This document shows, piece by piece, positions 22,717 to 35,892 of a stretch of 64,000 nt of DNA. Origin of the DNA: Margaritifera margaritifera. Taxonomy: Eukaryota; Mollusca; Bivalvia; Unionida; Margaritiferidae. The stretch is taken from contig JAQPZY010001670.1 of assembly GCA_029931535.1 (NCBI GenBank), forward strand, positions 1,178,001 to 1,242,000, in the 5' to 3' direction. Both the position numbers and the translations under genes were made by a program. The notes beneath the pieces are model-generated. The model saw only the letters and a list, made by a program, of their open reading frames with translations. It did not search any database and was not told the origin of the DNA. Numbering within the stretch: the first letter of the stretch is position 1; each line of letters starts with the position of its first letter.

Positions 22717-25700
22717 CCTTTCTTTTAGCTGACAGAAACATGCCTATGTGAATTACACACATGTATGGATCAACTGATCATTTATACTATTAATGTATGC
22801 TTTTTAAATTGCCTATGATATACTTGTACCATGATTCAGGAGTATTTCTTTGTAGCTGTTGTTGTGTATTATGTTGGTAATGTGATTAAAATTGTTGAAG
22901 TCATGGGGTCTTATATCGTTGCTTACAATTTGCTTATAATATGTACATATATAATTTATAGGTAACTTGTAAGCAATGATACGAGCCCTTGTTGTCAAAG
23001 TTTTATGCAGCTTGTTTTCTTACAGCAACAGGAACCTCATTATCAAATTACAATTAAAAAAAATAAAAGAACTCTAAAAGACTTTTGTTGTTTTTAGTGA
23101 ATGTCTGTATGTGTGAGTGAGAGAGAGAGAGAGATGGATGAAACAACATTGTGTCAATGTGTATTGTATATATTCAGAACATTATTTATTTGAAAGTACA
23201 AGAGTAGATAACAATTAACAAAACAATTACCCTTTCGAAACAAAATGAGCAAAGGCCTTTCAGCATGATTAAAATTAGGTGATTATTTCTTTTTTTTCTT
23301 AATCTCTTGTTTCATTATTCAATGCCTCAGTTAAAATTAACCAAAAGTTGACAAATATTTATGTTATTAATATGAGATTACCGGTATATCAAAGATTATA
23401 CTTAGCAAAACAATATATTGGTTGTTTGAATGGGAACTTCTTTTCTTGATTCAATCTCCTGTTTCATTATTCAGTGTCTCAGTTAAAATCTTACCCAAAG
23501 TTGATCACTATTTATAACATATACTTAACAAACAATACATGGGTTGTTGGACATATCTAAATAATACATTAATATTTTTTTGAAGCCATTTGAAACATGA
23601 ACTTCTGTTCTTGATTCAATTATACCACATCAGGATATGAGGTTAAAAAATAATACAAAGGTTAACAAAACTTGACAAAACAACACCTTAATTGTATATG
23701 ATTTTAATCTCTTATTTGTTTCCAGAAAAAATCTGCAGTATTTTTGATATTTTTTGCAAATGTAAATCTTCTAAAAAGAACTTTTTTGTTCAGAAATGTA
23801 AAGGATTTGATGAAAAATATAAAGTTCTATGTACAAAAAAAATGATACATTGAATTATTTATTATTTTTATGGTACAAAAGAATTATGGTACATTACATG
23901 ATAAATGTCATGTGACTTGAACAAGGCTCACCACACACTGAAATAACTATTTATTTATCTCTCATGTAATTGCTTACCAGCTTGATTCTGAATTGCTCAA
24001 ATATCTTTTGTGTCTTGCAGGTCATTTGTTTTACTTTGAAAGTAATTGGTAAAGGTTGTGAATCAAGATTTGTTTTCTTTTCTGTATGAAATGTTGCATG
24101 GCTAAATAAATTTTATTTTTATATACTTGACCTCATTGTTCATGTATGATATCTTTTGACCTCTTCTAGCAATCTGATAAAGTTCCAGTGACACAAAACA
24201 AAATGCAAATGAATACAGATATATTTTTATTTAATATTAGAATAGGTTTTGATACTATTCCTTGCAGTCTAAACCAGTGAATGTTTTTCATACATTTCCA
24301 TATTTAGCTGGTGTTACTTAATGTGAGAGAGATGGTATGTTTATGTGATTGTAGTTTGTAAATGTATTGCAGTATGTTAGTATTTGTTTACGATCTTTTT
24401 AATGACCCATGTTTTCTACTACAGTTGTCCTGTCTTTAAGAGATTTCCTAGTATGTCTGAAGATTTCTTTTCTTTTAAGAAATGAGTAATGATAAAATAT
24501 TTCTGAGCTACATTTATACTATTTTTGTAAGGAACATTAATTTAATGGTTAGAGTTCATATTGGATGTTGATTTGAGCTGGAAATGCATAAATTTTCCAT
24601 TGCTAAGGGCTGATCCATTAAAATATACCTGGGAAGGGACATGGTTCAATCTAGAGTATGTTATTGTGCCATTGGCACCATTCAAAAGGTCACTAGCTAC
24701 TTAGAAAACTTCTGCAGTTCCACAGTGGTGCATTAAAACTGTAAGTGATGCACTAACTATACTTGAATAAGCCACCACTTAACTTTTCTCTGAATATCTA
24801 CTTTTTTTCTGAACATAACAGTTACTGATAGTTAAAGCATCTACATAAGTGAGATGCATATCAAAATACTATGCCGTTTAAAAAGTGGCAATGCGACAAG
24901 AGGAAGTTGCCTGGTCACAACGGTCTGGTTTCAAGATTTTCCATCACTTTCACTTTTCAATGCCAAGTGGAGCTATTATATATGCAAGATCAGTAATCCA
25001 AAAATAAGAGAAGGCAAACATACATCACAGATTTTTTTTTATCTCAATTTGCCAGAAGATGATAATACCACAGGAGATTGACATTAGATACAGTAGTATT
25101 CACTTTTTTTTTTATCTGGATCTTAACTTCTGTATATTAAAGACGAGGATGGACTATTGCCATATTGTTTCCCTTGTCTTTATTATGTAGAGGGGACAAT
25201 CCAGGAAAAAAGTAAACTATCTAATGTGAATGAAGTTCCTGTGGATAATACTGGTAACATGGCAGATTGCACACACACCTCTGACATTGATCGTGAACCA
25301 GTTAGCATTAAATCTACTGAAACATCATGATCTTGTGAAGAAAGAAAAAAATCCAAAATGAATTGTTGACAAAGCTCACATGTCTGCACAATTATTACTC
25401 AAGACACAAGCAAGACAAAATCCATTATTCAAAACAAATCATTGTGATGACTTTATAATACTTTTGCTAGTGACAAGTGTAATAAATTTATCAAGATTTC
25501 ATTATCAACATAAATTCATTGCTCTGTCATCAATAATAAGTTCTTAATTTTGGATTATAAAATAATTTTGATTGATTCTTACTTTTTGTACAAAATAATA
25601 CTGTATTCTGCTATCAGAGGAGTAATTAATACTGTAAGTATAATTTTGGCGTATGATTATTATATAATCTTCATGTAACTACTAGCCGAGTAGTAAAGAA

Positions 25701-26639
25701 AATGCTGTGGCCCGTGTCATGTTCTTGGTGGCTCCTTTTGAATCCTTAATTGGACTTTGGACGGGTGAACACAAGAAACACATTGCAGCAGAACAAATAT
25801 GATTACCGTACCTGTACCGTAAATGTTCAGTATTTTATAACTGTGGATCTAATACATTTTTTCTTCATTTATTGTTGATCCAATATCAATTTTTAGTGTG
25901 CTGGTCAGTGTGTTTCTAATTGATGTTTTGTTTGGAGAGGACAGATAATGTATGTTACTATCTTTGTGTCTTACAATTACCTTGTCCCGTATAATAATTT
26001 TGTATGTATTTTTTGTCATATATCTTTGTTGATATGAATGACAGTAAATGAATTGAATTGAATTGACCTCGTATTATGACAGGATTCAGTATGTAAGATG
26101 TCTTTGTTGAATATATTTGACAGTTTAGATAAAACATTCTAGAAGTGTTGTGATATTGTTTCCTACTGCTACATAAATGTATGTCCATGATGAAAACAAT
26201 CAGTAAATACATACATATGGACATATTGTGTGGACACATGCATGAGATGTTTTTGTAGGATCTACACTAAGAAACTGTATGGTGACTTACAAACTTCAAT
26301 GGTGCTTCTTTAAAATAAAATCTTACTAATCAAAGCTTGTGTTAAGAAAAATGTTTTTCAAAGGTAAATGTAGTTTAAATGAAATTTTATCACCATTATC
26401 AGTAAATCAACCAGATGTATAATGTTTGCTACAACCAATTCCTGTCAACTTTGGCTTTTTCCTAGCCATGTCACATTTGATGTGAAAATCATAGATATTT
26501 TATGAAAAGAATTTTACAGAAATATTCTGCTAAACACCCCTTGTAAGCAGTGATGTGGATATATATCACAGTCACGTGCATGTTTTTTTACCTGGTTTCC
26601 AATATTGTAAACATTTACAGGCAGTACACTTTACATGTG
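22717..26639. other. Intronic stretch, no gene seen
   Basis: Very AT-rich. A GA run lies at about 23115-23135. Open frames at 24854-25081 (+) and 25184-25330 (+) of modest length show no recognisable domain or convincing splice context and are left unassigned. Confidence 0.4.
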
Positions 26640-27049
26640 TAAACATTGCAGCCTTATTCCATAGGGGTTGGGTGTCTGAACCGAGATGCCCCCACCATAT
26701 CTATGCAGGGGGCATATAGCATTATTCCATGTCTGTCCATCCTGTCACATTATGCCCATAACAGATTTAATTTTTGTTTAATAACTTTTTGAAAGACTTT
26801 GTGGATTGAAATTAGATTTGGTATGAGGCTTTAGTTAAAAAGACCTGGGTCAAGTTTGATTTTCACCATTTTCTGGTGAAGTTTTCCCAGTCTGACTGTG
26901 AACTTTGCCTTTGAATTTTTTGATCAATTGTTTGTATGTGCATATGTTGCCAATAGACTAGTTTCCAGTCATTTAGCCATAAGACCAAGTGAACTTATGG
27001 TATGACCCAGCATCTGTCATGCATCATGTGTCTTCCCTCCATAAATAAT
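26640..27049 (+). repeat. Dispersed invertebrate repeat fragment
   Basis: It contains 'gatgcccccaccatatctat' and 'gggggcatatagcattattc', a motif pair I associate with repeats common in molluscan and other marine invertebrate genomes, followed by 'tttgtttaataactttttga'. No coding content was seen. The boundary with the satellite array to its right is approximate. Confidence 0.45.
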
Positions 27050-28165
27050 TGCCTGTTACCACTCTGGAGACCATATTTTTGATCCAGTATCAATCAGACT
27101 TAGAATATGCGCTTACCGGTATATAGTCAAAATCTTGGACAAATTTGATAATGAACCAGATCCATGCATATTAATGAGGTGATCTTGCATGTGATTTGCT
27201 CACGCTGTTAGCACTCTGGAGGCCATATTTCTCATCTAATTTCCATCATACTTCCAATATATCAAGATCTCTGAAAAGTTTGAGAACAAGAGAGATCCAT
27301 ACATATTAATCAGAAGATCATGCATCTGATTGGCTGGGCTTGTTACCACTCTGGAAGTCAAATTTTTTATCCGATTTCGATTATAATTTTTTGGGAATAT
27401 GGGCTTATATCATAAGGCTCTTGGATGAGTTTATTAATGAGCGAGATCCAAGCATATTAATGAAATAATCATGCATGTGAATGTTTTAGCTAGTTATCAC
27501 TCAGGAAGTCCTATTTTTATTCTGATTTGTTCAGACTTGAAATATATGTGTATATCATCAAGATCTTGGACAAGTTCCATAATGTGTGAGATCCATGTAT
27601 AAGAATGAGATTTTGGTTTGCATTGGTGTCTTGCTGCACACCAACAATAGTAGGTTCTTTAGTGCTGAGGCCATTGGAATGTTGTGCTTTGCCCAAGGAT
27701 TTACCACTATAGCTGAGCCAGCTTGATCCAATGATAGGCTTCTAAACCTGCATCCTTTTGGTTGCAAAACTGATACTCTAACCACTGAGCCACTGCAGTT
27801 CATTAATAATAAGGTGATCTTGCATCTGATTGGTTGATCATTTTACCACTCTGGTGGCCATATTTCTGATCCTGCTTTATATCATCAAAATCTTTGACAA
27901 GTTTGATGATGAGCAAGATCCATGCATACTAATGAGGTGATCTTGCATCTGATTGACTGAGCTTGTTATGATTCTTGAGGCCTTACTTCTCATCTGATTT
28001 TGATACAGGCTTATATGATCAAGATCTCACACCAAGATCAAACACACGATGAAGTGATGTTGCATCTGATTGGCTGAGTTTGTCAGCACTTTTATGAATA
28101 TTTCTGATCAGATTTTTATCAAACTTAGTAAATAGGCTTATATCATCAAGATATCCTGTATTTTT
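27050..28165. repeat. Satellite array, seven units of about 116-153 bp
   Basis: Units carry 'accactctggaggccatatt', then a 'ttatatcatcaagatct'-like stretch, then 'gagatccatgcatattaatg' and 'gatcttgcatctgattggct'. Anchors lie near 27060, 27213, 27345, 27495, 27842, 27967 and 28083. The gap between the fourth and fifth unit is explained by a SINE insertion of about 200 bp. The units are strongly diverged, so the array is old. Confidence 0.85.
27603..27803 (-). mobile_element. tRNA-derived SINE inserted in the satellite array
   Basis: On the - strand it starts near 27803 with an A box-like 'gtggctcagtggttagagt', then a degenerate B box ('gcaggtttagaagcc'), then a core with 'ccttgggcaaagcac'. 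The same organisation appears in SINEs at 29371 and 51230. Its removal restores the spacing of the satellite units on either side. Confidence 0.7.
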
Positions 28166-29360
28166 AGTTTTTCTTTTTTGAGCAAAATCTGCTCATGTTA
28201 ATGAAATTTTGTGCAGTTAGAAAGAGTTCTGTTTGTATGCTATGTAATCAGTTTGTTTTCTGTTTTAAAATACCTTTCTTCTGTATCAATTGGGAAGCAA
28301 CCCATGATAATGACTATTGATAATCACAAATTTGGGTTTACACAGTTCTTTCCCTTGCAACAAAATGCAAACCAGGTTTTAAAAAATAATTTCAGAGTCC
28401 AAGATGCATATATTTCAATAGAACAATTTGAATAAATTAGGAAAATAATGCATGCCAGTGATTAAAATGAATAATTTATTATTTATTACTGAAAAAAACA
28501 GTATTAAATAGAAATATAACAAGTAATACTCTAAGTAGATAAAATAATTACCTATAACATCAGTTTTTATCAACGTAAATGGCCGTATGGCCGCACACGT
28601 CGTTAATCCAACTAACGAACGAACAGCATGTAAGTCTATCCAGGGGAGGGCTCTGCTCCTGCCCTCCGCCTGGAGGTAGGAAACTGTCTCTTTCTGCTTG
28701 TGATCATGTACTTGAAAGAAAAAAAAAATATACATATATATATATATAAAAAATGTATTAACATAATGCACTAATAAAATATAACATAAAACAAACATAA
28801 CCGTCAAATCCTAACAGAAAAAGAGAAGAGAGAAAGATGAACACACATGCATGCACTATACAAAGAAAACAAACTTGTAGAACAAATACAAAACTGAAAA
28901 TAGAAATTTGAACCGGTCCCAGGACAACAGATATATACATAACAACAAACACACACATGATAATACAAGGGACTTTAACCTAAATAAATCAAAATAAGAC
29001 CTCTGGCAAAGGTAACTATATCCTATAACTCATTTAGGGGAGAAGGGAACGGAAAGCCACCCGTCAGATAATACCTGAAGGGAGGTGAGTACTAACCTGG
29101 ACCCCTAAACCAAGAAAACTTGAAATATAGGAAAGAAAAAAGATGAACCTCACTCAAAATAAAATTTAACGGTTTCAAAATTTTAATAATAATCAAAACA
29201 AAATAGTATTCAACCTTTTGGCATATAAAATTTATGAGGGGTCTTTTCCAATGCTCTAACCAGCCATATATGCTATATATAATATTAGACCACAAATAAA
29301 AATGAACGAACAACATTGAATCTTGAGATACTATTATAATGATGGGGGCACAAAGAGATA
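28166..29360. other. Intronic stretch with a GC-richer island, no gene seen
   Basis: Positions about 28570-28700 are clearly GC-richer than their surroundings and contain 'ggggagggctctgctcctgc' and a direct 'gaacgaac' repeat. It may be a fragment of an unidentified mobile element. A (TA)n run lies at about 28731-28749. Confidence 0.4.
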
Positions 29361-29370
29361 GTAACTGAAG

Positions 29371-29598
29371 ATAGGCGTGGTGGGTCAGTGGTTAGTGTGC
29401 TGGACTCCAATGCAGAAGTACCAGGTTAGATTCCCATACCAGGCTATTTTGACTGCTGTGTTGCATCATTATGCAAGACACTTTACTCTCATTGCCCAAC
29501 AGTAACTAAAGCCACTAGAAAAAAGACCTTGAAGTAGGCTTAGTCCAACTGAACCAGAAATGATGTTGTGTGCCTCAAATACACACCAATAAGAAATG
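29371..29598 (+). mobile_element. tRNA-derived SINE with target duplication
   Basis: It has an A box-like segment 'ggtgggtcagtggttagtgt', a B box-like segment 'ggttagattcccat', and a core 'atgcaagacactttactctc'. Flanking direct repeats gtaactga lie at 29361-29368 and 29599-29606. Organisation matches the SINEs at 27603-27803 and 51230-51480. Confidence 0.75.
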
Positions 29599-29606
29599 GT
29601 AACTGA

Positions 29607-30352
29607 GAAAACATTTGATTAGATGCATTGATGTTAGAGATAATATCAATCCAAGCTTGCATAAACTCTCTGGAATGTTGTAATTAAGGATCATAATTTC
29701 TTGACACAATTATAGATACTTGTTTGCAAGTAATTGTATTGTTTAATATTGATTTTGCTCCAATATGAACATATGTTTAGTAAATACTCTGAGTTTATAC
29801 ATTTATTTGCAGAGAATTATTTTTAAAACCTTTACCACATTTTGAAATTGTTAAATATTTCAAAGCAGGTATGATATGTTTGGTGAAAAAGAGTTTGACA
29901 ATTGCTAACATTGCCACGTTAAAGTGCCGAAACATTTCTCATTTATATGTTATCAAATGTATTGTGTATTATTTTATGGCATTTCATATATTCAAATGCC
30001 ATTACTCACATATTATTTGAAATTTATATTTTGCATTTTTAATTTCTAATAATAAAAGAAAATATACGGATATGCTTTTCTCCTGAAACATTTTTAAATT
30101 TAATTACCAGGAGCAAAGAAACACATGACTTTAAACCCCTACCCCAATACCCCAAACCTGTGAATTATAATTTCAATTCGTGTGAAAGTCAGGTGAATAT
30201 GTAGACCATAAATTAAACCTTTGTCAGTAAACTTAACTGTTAAAGAACTTGGATGACTTGATTATGAACCAGAGACTATGCATAGTAATTATTCCTTTAT
30301 CTTTGGAATTAACTTTTTTCAGACTATAATAAATTGAATAAAATCAACATGA
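29607..30352. other. Intronic stretch, no gene seen
   Basis: AT-rich sequence between a SINE and a pogo-like transposon; nothing recognised. Confidence 0.4.
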
Positions 30353-30354
30353 TA

Positions 30355-31704
30355 CTCCACTCCCTCGATAACTCACGCCCGGATAATTTGCGAACCCGCT
30401 TATAACGTAGGGTCAGGCATGGATCCCATTTTTTTCACTAGAAAATACCCCAAAAATTGGCCCATATTTGTTGAACGTGAAAAAAATCGCGATCAAAATC
30501 GGTAAATGCAACCTTGATATATCACTCGGTTTAGTGTCAAAAACAGTGGTTAGTACCTGGAAATTTGAATCAACGTCATGAAATTCTCAACTTTTAATAA
30601 GAAGTCATATATTTTGTTCAATTTTCTTTTCAAACAACATTCTCAGTACACTGTAAATAACAATATTCGAAGACATTTCGATCAATGAAAATGTCACTAA
30701 TGCCTACTGGTGGGAAATTTTTTAAAAAATAAATGAATACCAATTAAATAAGTTTTGTCAAGTGAAATTTGTGTCACAGCTATGTCCGCGAGCATTTCCG
30801 TTTAGAACCTAATTAAGTGCTGACCATTTTTTAATCTCCGACTTCCTGAAGTATTTGTTGTGTTGTTACACTTAATTAAAAGCAGACCTGCTTTGTATTA
30901 TCACGTTAATTATGTCTTTTGTATCAAATCAAATAAAGGGGGTGGAATAAAAAAAAAGGAAGTTAAAAGGTGTGCAAATCCTGCCTGTGTAAGAGCTAGC
31001 GGTCACGGCCGTGTGTCAGGTCAACTCATTTCAATTAATTAAACACTGTTATAGATATTATTATGTAAGTAATACAATTAAACACCTTAAATTAGCCTAC
31101 TCATTCACAAATGTCAAAGATAGTAAAGCAACCAAGCGAAATGAGTACTTGGTGAATAAAAAGCTTTGTTTCACAGATATGGTTCATGATGGAAAAGCGA
31201 GTTTCAGAGTTTGTAGTGAACTTAAAATTTCTAAATTGCCATTCAGAGATTTCCTCAAGGATGAGAAGTTTCACTATTACTTTCAATGAAATCACGGCAT
31301 CCATATTTTATTAATAGAACAATAAATAAATCGAGTTCGACGTGGTCGTTTTTTTTGCGAAATAACTTTCCCTAGTTTTTGTAAAAAAAGGACTAATGTT
31401 GTTAATGATCTTTCAGCAGTTGGGTATCTTCAAAATAAAGGTAATTTATACAAAAAAGCGAACAACTACTGGTACATTAGAAAAAGCTCTTTATTGACAA
31501 TTATTCCCAATGCAATTATAAAATGAGTATTCAGCTATTAAACAGCCCCATTGCCCCCCCCCCCCACTGCAGTTTTCTCGATGTCCAGCGTGGATGGCAT
31601 CCCCTTCTTAATTTTTTTTAGGTCTCTCGGTAACTTGCACCCTTGCTTGTAGTGCGGTCTATGTTTTTGGACCCTGTTGTGCGCGAGTTATGGAGGGAGA
31701 GGTG
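30355..31704 (+). mobile_element. pogo-like DNA transposon, copy A (1350 bp)
   Basis: Both ends carry an approximately 24-bp inverted repeat with the shared core ataactc(a/g)cgc, and TA dinucleotides flank it (30353-30354 and 31705-31706). A + strand frame at 31011-31289 contains M-V-H-D-G-K-A-S-F-R-V-C-S-E-L-K-I, the pattern of the N-terminal helix-turn-helix of pogo/CENP-B-type transposases. The rest of the transposase is missing. Related copies lie at 45755-46960 and 52130-53907. The right side holds a poly-C run at about 31553-31565. Confidence 0.75.
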
Positions 31705-31996
31705 TATACAGTTTGGGAGATAATTTACATAGGTTACAATACTGCATCTGCCTGCTTAGTGAAATGGTCAACTGTTTTAAGTTATGCAAGCCAGGTACAT
31801 GATACATCAGGCCCACTTGTGACTCTTGTTCTTTTTTCTGGATAATTTAAATTCTTTTCTAGTTGTGGTACACATAAAAATAAATGCTGTTCCCCACTTT
31901 CCAGGTAGATTTAAATGGAATAGTGATGAAAAAATAGCTTTCCTGGGTAATTGATATGCAATACAGTACTTGATAATGCTATTTTTTGGTTTCCAG

Positions 31997-32194
31997 ATTG
32001 CCCAAAAGTGAAAGAGAATGTCTCAGAATTCACAGAATGGAATGTGACCTCCTATTCATTTGAAACCACAGTAGCTGTGAGATGTGTCAAGGGATATTCA
32101 TTCAGGCATGAGGAGTACAGCAAACAGTCACAGGTGGATATGACCTGCCTTTCTGGGGGACAGTGGAACAAATTGAGGATCCCAGACTGTCAAA
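31997..32194 (+). CDS. Exon: CCP/sushi domain 1
   Basis: A 198-base symmetric phase 1-1 exon, between acceptor 'tttggtttccag' and a donor GTACAT. It encodes one complement control protein module of about 66 residues. The four framework cysteines are in D-C-P-K-V, V-R-C-V-K-G-Y, M-T-C-L-S-G and P-D-C-Q, with the conserved Trp in G-Q-W-N. The inter-cysteine segment before Cys2 is somewhat long. Two N-glycosylation sequons are visible (N-V-S and N-V-T). CCP modules mediate protein-protein contacts in complement regulators and adhesion proteins. Its spacing from the next CCP exon is only about 450 bp, while the preceding intron is about 30 kb. Confidence 0.9.
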
Positions 32195-32642
32195 GTACAT
32201 ATTGCAGCTTTACAATTCAGTTAGTCATGGGGAAGAATAATGTAGAAAGTTCATAATTTTTTGCAAATTTTCACTGTAGGTGTTTTAATGTATCGTTTCT
32301 ATAATTTAGAATTTATGGTGTGAATATGTGTAAGTTTTTAGATGTCTTGACATCCGTTACTTTTCCATGGGTACTTGATATTATAACGGGTTCTTGTGAT
32401 TCAGATAACTTATAATAAAAATGTCAACCAATGTTTTAAGCATATTGCACAACGATTTTGTTTTTGTGTTTTTGTTTTTAGCAGTCTTATTTGGCTAGAC
32501 AATATGTTACGGCATATTCAATAACAAATGTTTTAGAAAATATATCCCAGGATTTATTTTTTCCTGTTATTGTGTTTTCTGAGGTTGTATTTTGGGTTGT
32601 AGTTTATCATACAGAATTATCAGTATATTTTTTAAATTGCAG

Positions 32643-32816
32643 TCACACATTGTGGAGTTCCACCTGCCATTGACAATGGATATATCGCAAATGTCTCTGG
32701 GGTGATGTATAATAAAACTGCCAGATATGAGTGTAATAGTAACTTCAGGAGGGTAGGTGGTCCTTTGGCTATATGCTCAGATTCAGGCGATTGGACAGAT
32801 ATTCCAATTTGTGTAT
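32643..32816 (+). CDS. Exon: CCP/sushi domain 2
   Basis: A 174-base symmetric phase 1-1 exon with acceptor 'ttttttaaattgcag' and donor GTAAGT (32817). An earlier GTATGT at 32813 would end in the wrong phase. The module has C-G-V-P-P-A, the N-G-Y turn, Y-E-C-N-S-N-F, A-I-C-S-D-S-G-D-W and P-I-C, so all four cysteines and the Trp are present. It is the most canonical CCP of the set. N-linked glycosylation sequons N-V-S and N-K-T are visible. Confidence 0.92.
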
Positions 32817-32876
32817 GTAAGTACATGAGAATAAAAGCAATCTTATCTGAATAGTCTTGACAGCTTGTGTGATTAA

Positions 32877-33159
32877 CTCATTAACTGAAATGGGGGTATG
32901 AAATGCATTTTTGAGGTTACTTCTGAATGCAGCCAAACACATCTGCTTCAGAAAGATTTTTGTTTAGCTGGATGCTTAGGTGTATCAAAAACATTTTTGA
33001 TTGGCTATTTTGCTTGTGCATATGCAGAAGGATAAATGTTGAACTTCTTTTTTTTTCTTCTTTTTTTTTTTTGCATATTGGACCCTCGATTTTTCGTGTC
33101 CTGGCCACTTTTTACTCCAAATATCAAACTTATCCCACTTTTTCAGAGTAAATTCAGTA
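32877..33159. mobile_element. TTAA-target MITE, second copy, truncated
   Basis: TTAA at 32873-32876 is followed by CTCATTAAC and then by sequence homologous to the reverse complement of 8161-8771, for example 'tagctggatgcttaggtgta' and 'tcctggccactttttactcc'. It breaks off where the (TAA)n tail of LINE copy b begins, and the other end is not found beyond the LINE. It lies just 60 bp downstream of the CCP2 exon. Confidence 0.75.
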
Positions 33160-34790
33160 AAATAATAATAATAATAATAATAATGTTAATAATAATAATA
33201 ATGTTAATAATAATAATAATAATAATAAAGACTTTATTTTATGAGGGTAACTTAATTGGTTACATAATAGAACTAATCTATGTTGAGGCCCTCTAAGATA
33301 TATATGCATATATACAGAATGCAATCAATCACTACCCATCTCACACATACTTGCTCATGTACATGTATATATTCACACATTCATGTACATAAAAATTACA
33401 GACCCAGACTAGTTAATATGGATGTAAATTGTATACATGCTAACACACAAAATTACTATCAACATTCACTAGTCAAAGTTAAACTCATCTATAACATATA
33501 CGAACATATATTTATACACAAAAAGGTAGCTGGAGGAGGTGGATAGGCCTTGTGTTATTAATTAAGACCTAGATTTCATCCATTTAATGGTGAAAAGCTG
33601 ATATTTTAGAAGATTCTTTGATCTCTTTTTTGATATTATTCCATATAATGGCCCCAGAGTATTTAAATCTGTTTATAAATAATTCTTTTCTTTGGTTTTG
33701 GAATTGGGAAGTTTAGGGCTGTCATTGATCTAAAGGTTAGGGTGTTGCTGATTTCTACATTGAAAAAGCTTTTCTCAAGTAAACTGAGGCAGACTAAATA
33801 GAAACTTTATACATCATTTTGGCATTTCAAAGGTGAAGTCGTTCTTGAAAAGGTAGGATTGTTAAAGTATGGCATTGCCTTTTATTGCATGTTGATTGAC
33901 TAAATTTAAAAAAAAAGCCTATCCATGTACCTAAGATGTCATCTATGTCTTCAGATATTGCTATAGTATCCCATGGAATCTGTTCATTAGAAAGTCGGTG
34001 TTGTTAAAAAAATTTAAAAACCTGTAAGAAATTTATTTGTGGAATGCTTTTTATTGCTTTGGATGCTTGTTTTTCATGTAAGGAGACTAGCATAGTGTTC
34101 ACTAAATCCAATCTTAAGAGCATAAACTTTAAAAGCATTTTCTGGAGTGTTAGTATAGATATGATCGATAAAGGTTTATGAATTGGCTGTTATTTGAGTG
34201 GGTTCATTATTTAACGAGGTCATTCCAAAAGGTTCAATACAAAAATCAGTCTAGTTTGTACATAGCTGTGCATTTAGTAAATCCTTGTTTATATCACCAA
34301 GAAAATAATATTCTTTGTCATCATTTTGGACTTTTGCAATTTATAATTTAAAACATGTGCTTCAGTTTACATGGGATGTAGGTGGCCTGTATAAGAAAGG
34401 CTTAGGAATTTTGTGGAGAAATCTGTATCGAAAGAGATTACATTTCATTCAAGATCTTCACATCATTTTGCTCTAATACCGTTTTGTACATAAACTAAGA
34501 GTCTAGCAACAACTGTTTTCCTGTCTTTACAGAAAGGTATATCATAATTATTTACTAATAAAATATTTTCTAAATGATTCTCCTTTAACAATGTTTAGAA
34601 ATTCCTAACACATGTACATAATTTCTGGTGATATAAGCATAAGTCTTCTTAATCTAATTTGCCCCTAATTTCTTGTATATTATTGTGTCCTATGTTAATA
34701 CTGTTTTGTGTCAGTCCCTTAAAGTTCAAGATATCAGTTCCTGAATCTATAAGTAATATCTTTTTTTAAAACTGAAGTTATTGAACTAGC
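33160..34790 (-). mobile_element. LINE copy b: 3' end and endonuclease start, RT deleted
   Basis: The (TAA)n tail at 33160-33229 adjoins 'actttattttatgagggtaa', the same 3' end as copies a and c. About 33580-33800 matches the C-terminal RT region of copy c, including the stretch corresponding to 'W-N-R-I-P'. Positions 34140-34700 match the endonuclease region of copy c. Nearly all of the RT between is absent, and the frames are broken. Confidence 0.7.
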
Positions 34791-35892
34791 ATTGACTTTA
34801 CCCCAAGGTGACATGGGTCTGGTTTTCAAACTCCTTCACAAAAGTGTGGATTTTTTGGTGGTCAGATCTACACCATTTTCATTCAGAACCGATTATAGCA
34901 AGAAGTGTTGTAATAAAAACCACATATTAATGCCACCATTCACTTAAAAGTGGTAGTAATGTGAAGATTTTCAAGATGGCTACTATAGCAACATGTTGGA
35001 TGTCATATAAGCATGATTTCCAGTCAGAACCAGCAACATATTGCTATAGTGTTTTTGTTAAAACCCTAATGTCAATATAATCATCTGTTCAGGAGAAGTA
35101 ACCATATAAAGATTTCAAAAATGGCCATTGAGGCAGCCATTTTGAGGTTGGATCAGCATCACTTTAATATAAGAAGAACTGCAAATTGCAAGAAAGTGTA
35201 TTTAAAAAAAAAATGTAATGACCATACATATGGGATAAAATTATCTATAATTAGATTTTTCACAATGCCTGCTGTAGCCATTTTGGGAAGTCATATCATC
35301 ATTTCATTTTGGACAAACTACATATAGTGAGAAGCGCTTAAGTCAAAATTCCCTGCCGATATGATCACACTTCAAGAGGAGTAGCTGTAACAAGAGTTCA
35401 ACCTGGCCACCGTGGCAGCCATATTGGGTTTAGATTGGCACCATTTTCATATAGGACCACCTACGTATCATAAAATTCTTTTAGTGAAAACTTCATGTTA
35501 CTACAACTATCCTTTCAGGAGAAGTAGTGAGAACAAGATTTTCTAGATGGCCACCATGGTGATTACATAAGAGGACTAATCATCACCATCTTATTTTTGA
35601 CCAATTAGATATCTTAAGTGTTTTAGTGAAAACTCCATGCCAATATGGCTATCAGTTCAGGGGAGGTAGCAGTAACAAGATTTTCATGATGGCCACCACG
35701 GCAGCCATGTTAGCAGTCTGATCAGCACCATGTTCTTTGAGGATCAGCTTCACATCATAAGAAATCTTTAAGTGAAAGCCCATGTTCATACAACCATCCA
35801 TTTAGGAGAAGTAACTAAACAAGATTTCATGATGATTACAATGTTGAATATATTCGAGGTCAGATTGGCATCAGTTTCATTTTGGACCAACT

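Noticed and set aside
24854..25330. Two open frames of 45-75 codons considered as possible exons
   Set aside because: No domain, cysteine pattern or phase-1 splice context fits the host gene, and no mobile-element motif was recognised.
32813..32818. Alternative donor GTATGT for the CCP2 exon
   Set aside because: It would end the exon in phase 0. The GTAAGT at 32817 keeps phase 1 and the C-V-S-T-T-C linker.
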